From NCBI RefSeq assembly GCF_051148895.1, contig NZ_CP154625.1:3534001-3598000 (forward strand): 64,000 bases of DNA, read 5' to 3'. Numbering within the stretch: the stretch's first letter is position 1; the number at the start of each line of letters is the position of its first letter. Of the stretch, positions 62,696 through 64,000 are shown in pieces. Source of the DNA: Terrisporobacter vanillatitrophus (GTDB lineage Bacteria; Bacillota; Clostridia; Peptostreptococcales; Peptostreptococcaceae). Made by a program: the position numbers and the translations under genes. Under the pieces are notes generated by a model. It saw nothing but the letters and a program-made list of their open reading frames with translations, was not told the origin of the DNA and made no database searches.

Positions 62696-63546
62696 TATTT
62701 ACTCTCCCCTTTTTCAGCAATTTCTATTGTTTGTTCAATTAATTCTATAACAGTCATTTGACCTACTCCATTTGGTACAGGAGTTAAATGACATTGTTTT
62801 TCGTTTACTATAACGTCATAGTCCTCTTTAGACACATCTCCACACATTTTTCCTGCTTCATTAAAGTTAATTGATACATCTATTATTGTAGTACTGTTAG
62901 AAAAATCTTGTGCACTTAGGAAGTTAGCTCTTCCTACTGCAGTAACAACTATATCTGATGCTGCAATTTTTTTATTTAAATTTTTAGTTTTACTATGGGC
63001 TATAGTCACTGTTGCATTCTCTTTTAAGAACAATTGTGATAATGGCTTTCCAACTATGTTAGAACGATTTATTATAAGAACATCCTTAGCTTCAATATCT
63101 ATCTTAAATTCTTTTAATAATGTCATTATACCCCTAGGAGTACATGCCACATTTCCTTCTAAGTTAAGAGATAATTTCCCCATATTGCCTATGGTAAATC
63201 CATCTACATCTTTTTCATCTTCTATAAGATTTGTAAGATAATCTTCATTTAAATGTCTTGGTATAGGTAATTGCAATAAAATTCCTGTAACATCTTTGTC
63301 TTTATTTAAATCTATAATAATTTTTTCTACTTCATCTTGACTAATATTTTCATCTAAATGAATTATTTTTGAATTTATTCCAACTTCTTCACATTTTTTA
63401 ACTTTATTTGATACATACTTTCCACTGGCAAAATCTTCACCTACTCTAATTATTACTAGAGAAGGTTTTTTACTTAATTTATTTACTCTATCTTTTAATT
63501 CAGCTACTTTTTTTGTTACTAATTGTCTAGCATCTAGTAATGTCAT
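62695..63546 (-). CDS. folD: Methylene-THF dehydrogenase/cyclohydrolase
   Basis: 283 residues. Motifs: SGKYVSNKVKKCEEVGI near 42, GILLQLPIPRHL near 90, KDVDGFTIGNMGKL and GRSNIVGKPL-like NRSNIVGKPLSQLF, ending with TPVPNGVGQMTVIELI. It interconverts methylene-, methenyl- and formyl-THF. The gene is upstream of and coupled to thyX, which consumes methylene-THF. ATG at 63546 follows AAAAGGATGGTAAG. A terminator hairpin at 63575-63612 separates it from nrdD. Confidence 0.95.
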   Translation of the reverse strand: MTLLDARQLVTKKVAELKDRVNKLSKKPSLVIIRVGEDFASGKYVSNKVKKCEEVGINSKIIHLDENISQDEVEKIIIDLNKDKDVTGILLQLPIPRHLNEDYLTNLIEDEKDVDGFTIGNMGKLSLNLEGNVACTPRGIMTLLKEFKIDIEAKDVLIINRSNIVGKPLSQLFLKENATVTIAHSKTKNLNKKIAASDIVVTAVGRANFLSAQDFSNSTTIIDVSINFNEAGKMCGDVSKEDYDVIVNEKQCHLTPVPNGVGQMTVIELIEQTIEIAEKGESK

Positions 63547-63574
63547 TTCTTACCATCCTTTTACTATTTTTATG

Positions 63575-63612
63575 TATAATAGAAAAGGTGCATAAGCACC
63601 TTTTCTATTATA
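63575..63612 (-). terminator. Terminator of nrdD
   Basis: Perfect 17-bp stem TATAATAGAAAAGGTGC/GCACCTTTTCTATTATA, loop ATAA; T-rich on the minus strand. Includes the nrdD stop codon at 63608. Read-through to folD is still possible. Confidence 0.8.
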
Positions 63613-64000
63613 AGTGTAAGACTCTTTCTCCGATTTCTTGCGTACGACCTTTACCCCACATGTTTGAACCTATATAACCACAAGTTCTTCTCATAACTTG
63701 CATCTCGTCTTTATTTTTATTCCCACAATTTGGACAATACCATTCTAAGTTTTCATCTAACTTTATTTCTCCAGTGTAATCACATGCAAAGCAAACATCT
63801 GGTTTAGTATTTATTTCAGCGTATTGTATATTATGATAGATATAATTTATTATTTGTTCTACAGCCGATAAGTTTTTACTCATATCTGGAACTTCTACAT
63901 AACTTATACATCCACCTAAACTTATATCATGGAATTGACTTTCAAATTTTAATTTAGAAAATGCATCTATTTCTTCAGAAACATGAACATGATATGAGTT
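63608..64000 (-). CDS. nrdD: Anaerobic ribonucleoside-triphosphate reductase (5' end cut by window edge)
   Basis: The last 130 codons of the class III ribonucleotide reductase; the frame is open to the right edge (NSYHVHVSEEID then FHDISLGGCISYVEVP). Visible are the four zinc-site cysteines (VCFACDY and CPNCGNK) and the glycyl-radical loop RRTCGYIG near the C-terminus. It reduces ribonucleotides to deoxyribonucleotides without oxygen, once activated by NrdG (61272-61781). Its activator, folD and thyX lie downstream. Confidence 0.93.
   Translation of the reverse strand, partial: NSYHVHVSEEIDAFSKLKFESQFHDISLGGCISYVEVPDMSKNLSAVEQIINYIYHNIQYAEINTKPDVCFACDYTGEIKLDENLEWYCPNCGNKNKDEMQVMRRTCGYIGSNMWGKGRTQEIGERVLHL

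Noticed and set aside
1..64000. CRISPR array, tRNA or rRNA genes, prophage module
   Set aside because: No regularly spaced repeats, no cloverleaf or conserved rRNA segments and no phage structural genes were seen on either strand.

Overview
The window is low-GC, AT-rich DNA from an anaerobic, spore-forming Firmicute of the class Clostridia. The supporting genes are a small acid-soluble spore protein, both subunits of the oxygen-sensitive class III ribonucleotide reductase (nrdD, nrdG), indolepyruvate:ferredoxin oxidoreductase, formate-tetrahydrofolate ligase, glgD and an agr-type peptide signalling cassette. Purine-rich Shine-Dalgarno sequences and stem-loop terminators occur throughout. A Peptostreptococcaceae-like genome (Paraclostridium, Romboutsia or Terrisporobacter type) is plausible, but that is inference from gene content. 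Most genes lie on the minus strand. I saw no rRNA, tRNA or CRISPR array.

Layout. 1-3.1 kb: aromatic amino-acid fermentation (aminotransferase, then iorA, which runs off the left edge). 3.2-7.4 kb: small membrane protein, Mrp-type Fe-S carrier, GtrA protein, orphan PAS histidine kinase, SSB. 7.5-17.5 kb: one minus-strand glycogen operon glgB-glgC-glgD-glgA-glgP-GH13; glgB has no ATG, GTG or TTG start and appears to begin at ATT. 17.8-21.2 kb: SPFH/NfeD pair, NAD(P)HX repair enzyme, Nfu-type protein, and a solo hairpin resembling an IS1182 end. 21.3-25.5 kb: secreted metallophosphoesterase, aroQ-aroF behind an attenuator-like hairpin, CPBP protease, HTH protein. 25.9-34.7 kb: DEAD-box helicase, two small genes, a complete IS1182-type element, and a marR-ABC-ABC heterodimeric exporter operon with a clear operator. 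35-41 kb: unknown protein, CoA-disulfide-reductase-like flavoprotein behind a Fur-family-type box, threonine ammonia-lyase, BFD-like [2Fe-2S] protein, CmpB-like membrane protein, paired RNA hairpins, and an unknown winged-helix-like protein. 41.3-44.1 kb: pspA-ydjG-ydjI envelope-stress operon. 44.5-51.5 kb: fhs, glucose-type PTS permease with operator-like sites, unknown helical protein, GGDEF/HD-GYP protein. 51.6-55 kb: agr cassette (kinase-less AgrC-like membrane protein, AgrB, AgrD), spore protein, and an IS110 element with a probable bridge RNA. 55-64 kb: small unknown protein, Nif11-like peptide, cardiolipin synthase, methyltransferase, tocopherol-cyclase-like protein, patatin phospholipase, and a nucleotide cluster nrdD-folD-thyX-nrdG, with nrdD cut by the right edge.

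How the genes work together. The glg operon covers synthesis, branching and breakdown of glycogen. The PTS permease feeds sugar and carries a candidate cre site. Aminotransferase plus IorA make aryl-acetate from aromatic amino acids. NrdD/NrdG, FolD and ThyX supply dNTPs and dTMP without oxygen. The most interesting parts are the IS110 left end, where an 11-bp long-range inverted repeat encloses a hairpin-rich stretch of about 187 nt; the agr cassette, whose first gene is a receptor-like membrane protein without a kinase; the IS1182-end-like hairpins used as terminators; and the non-canonical start of glgB.
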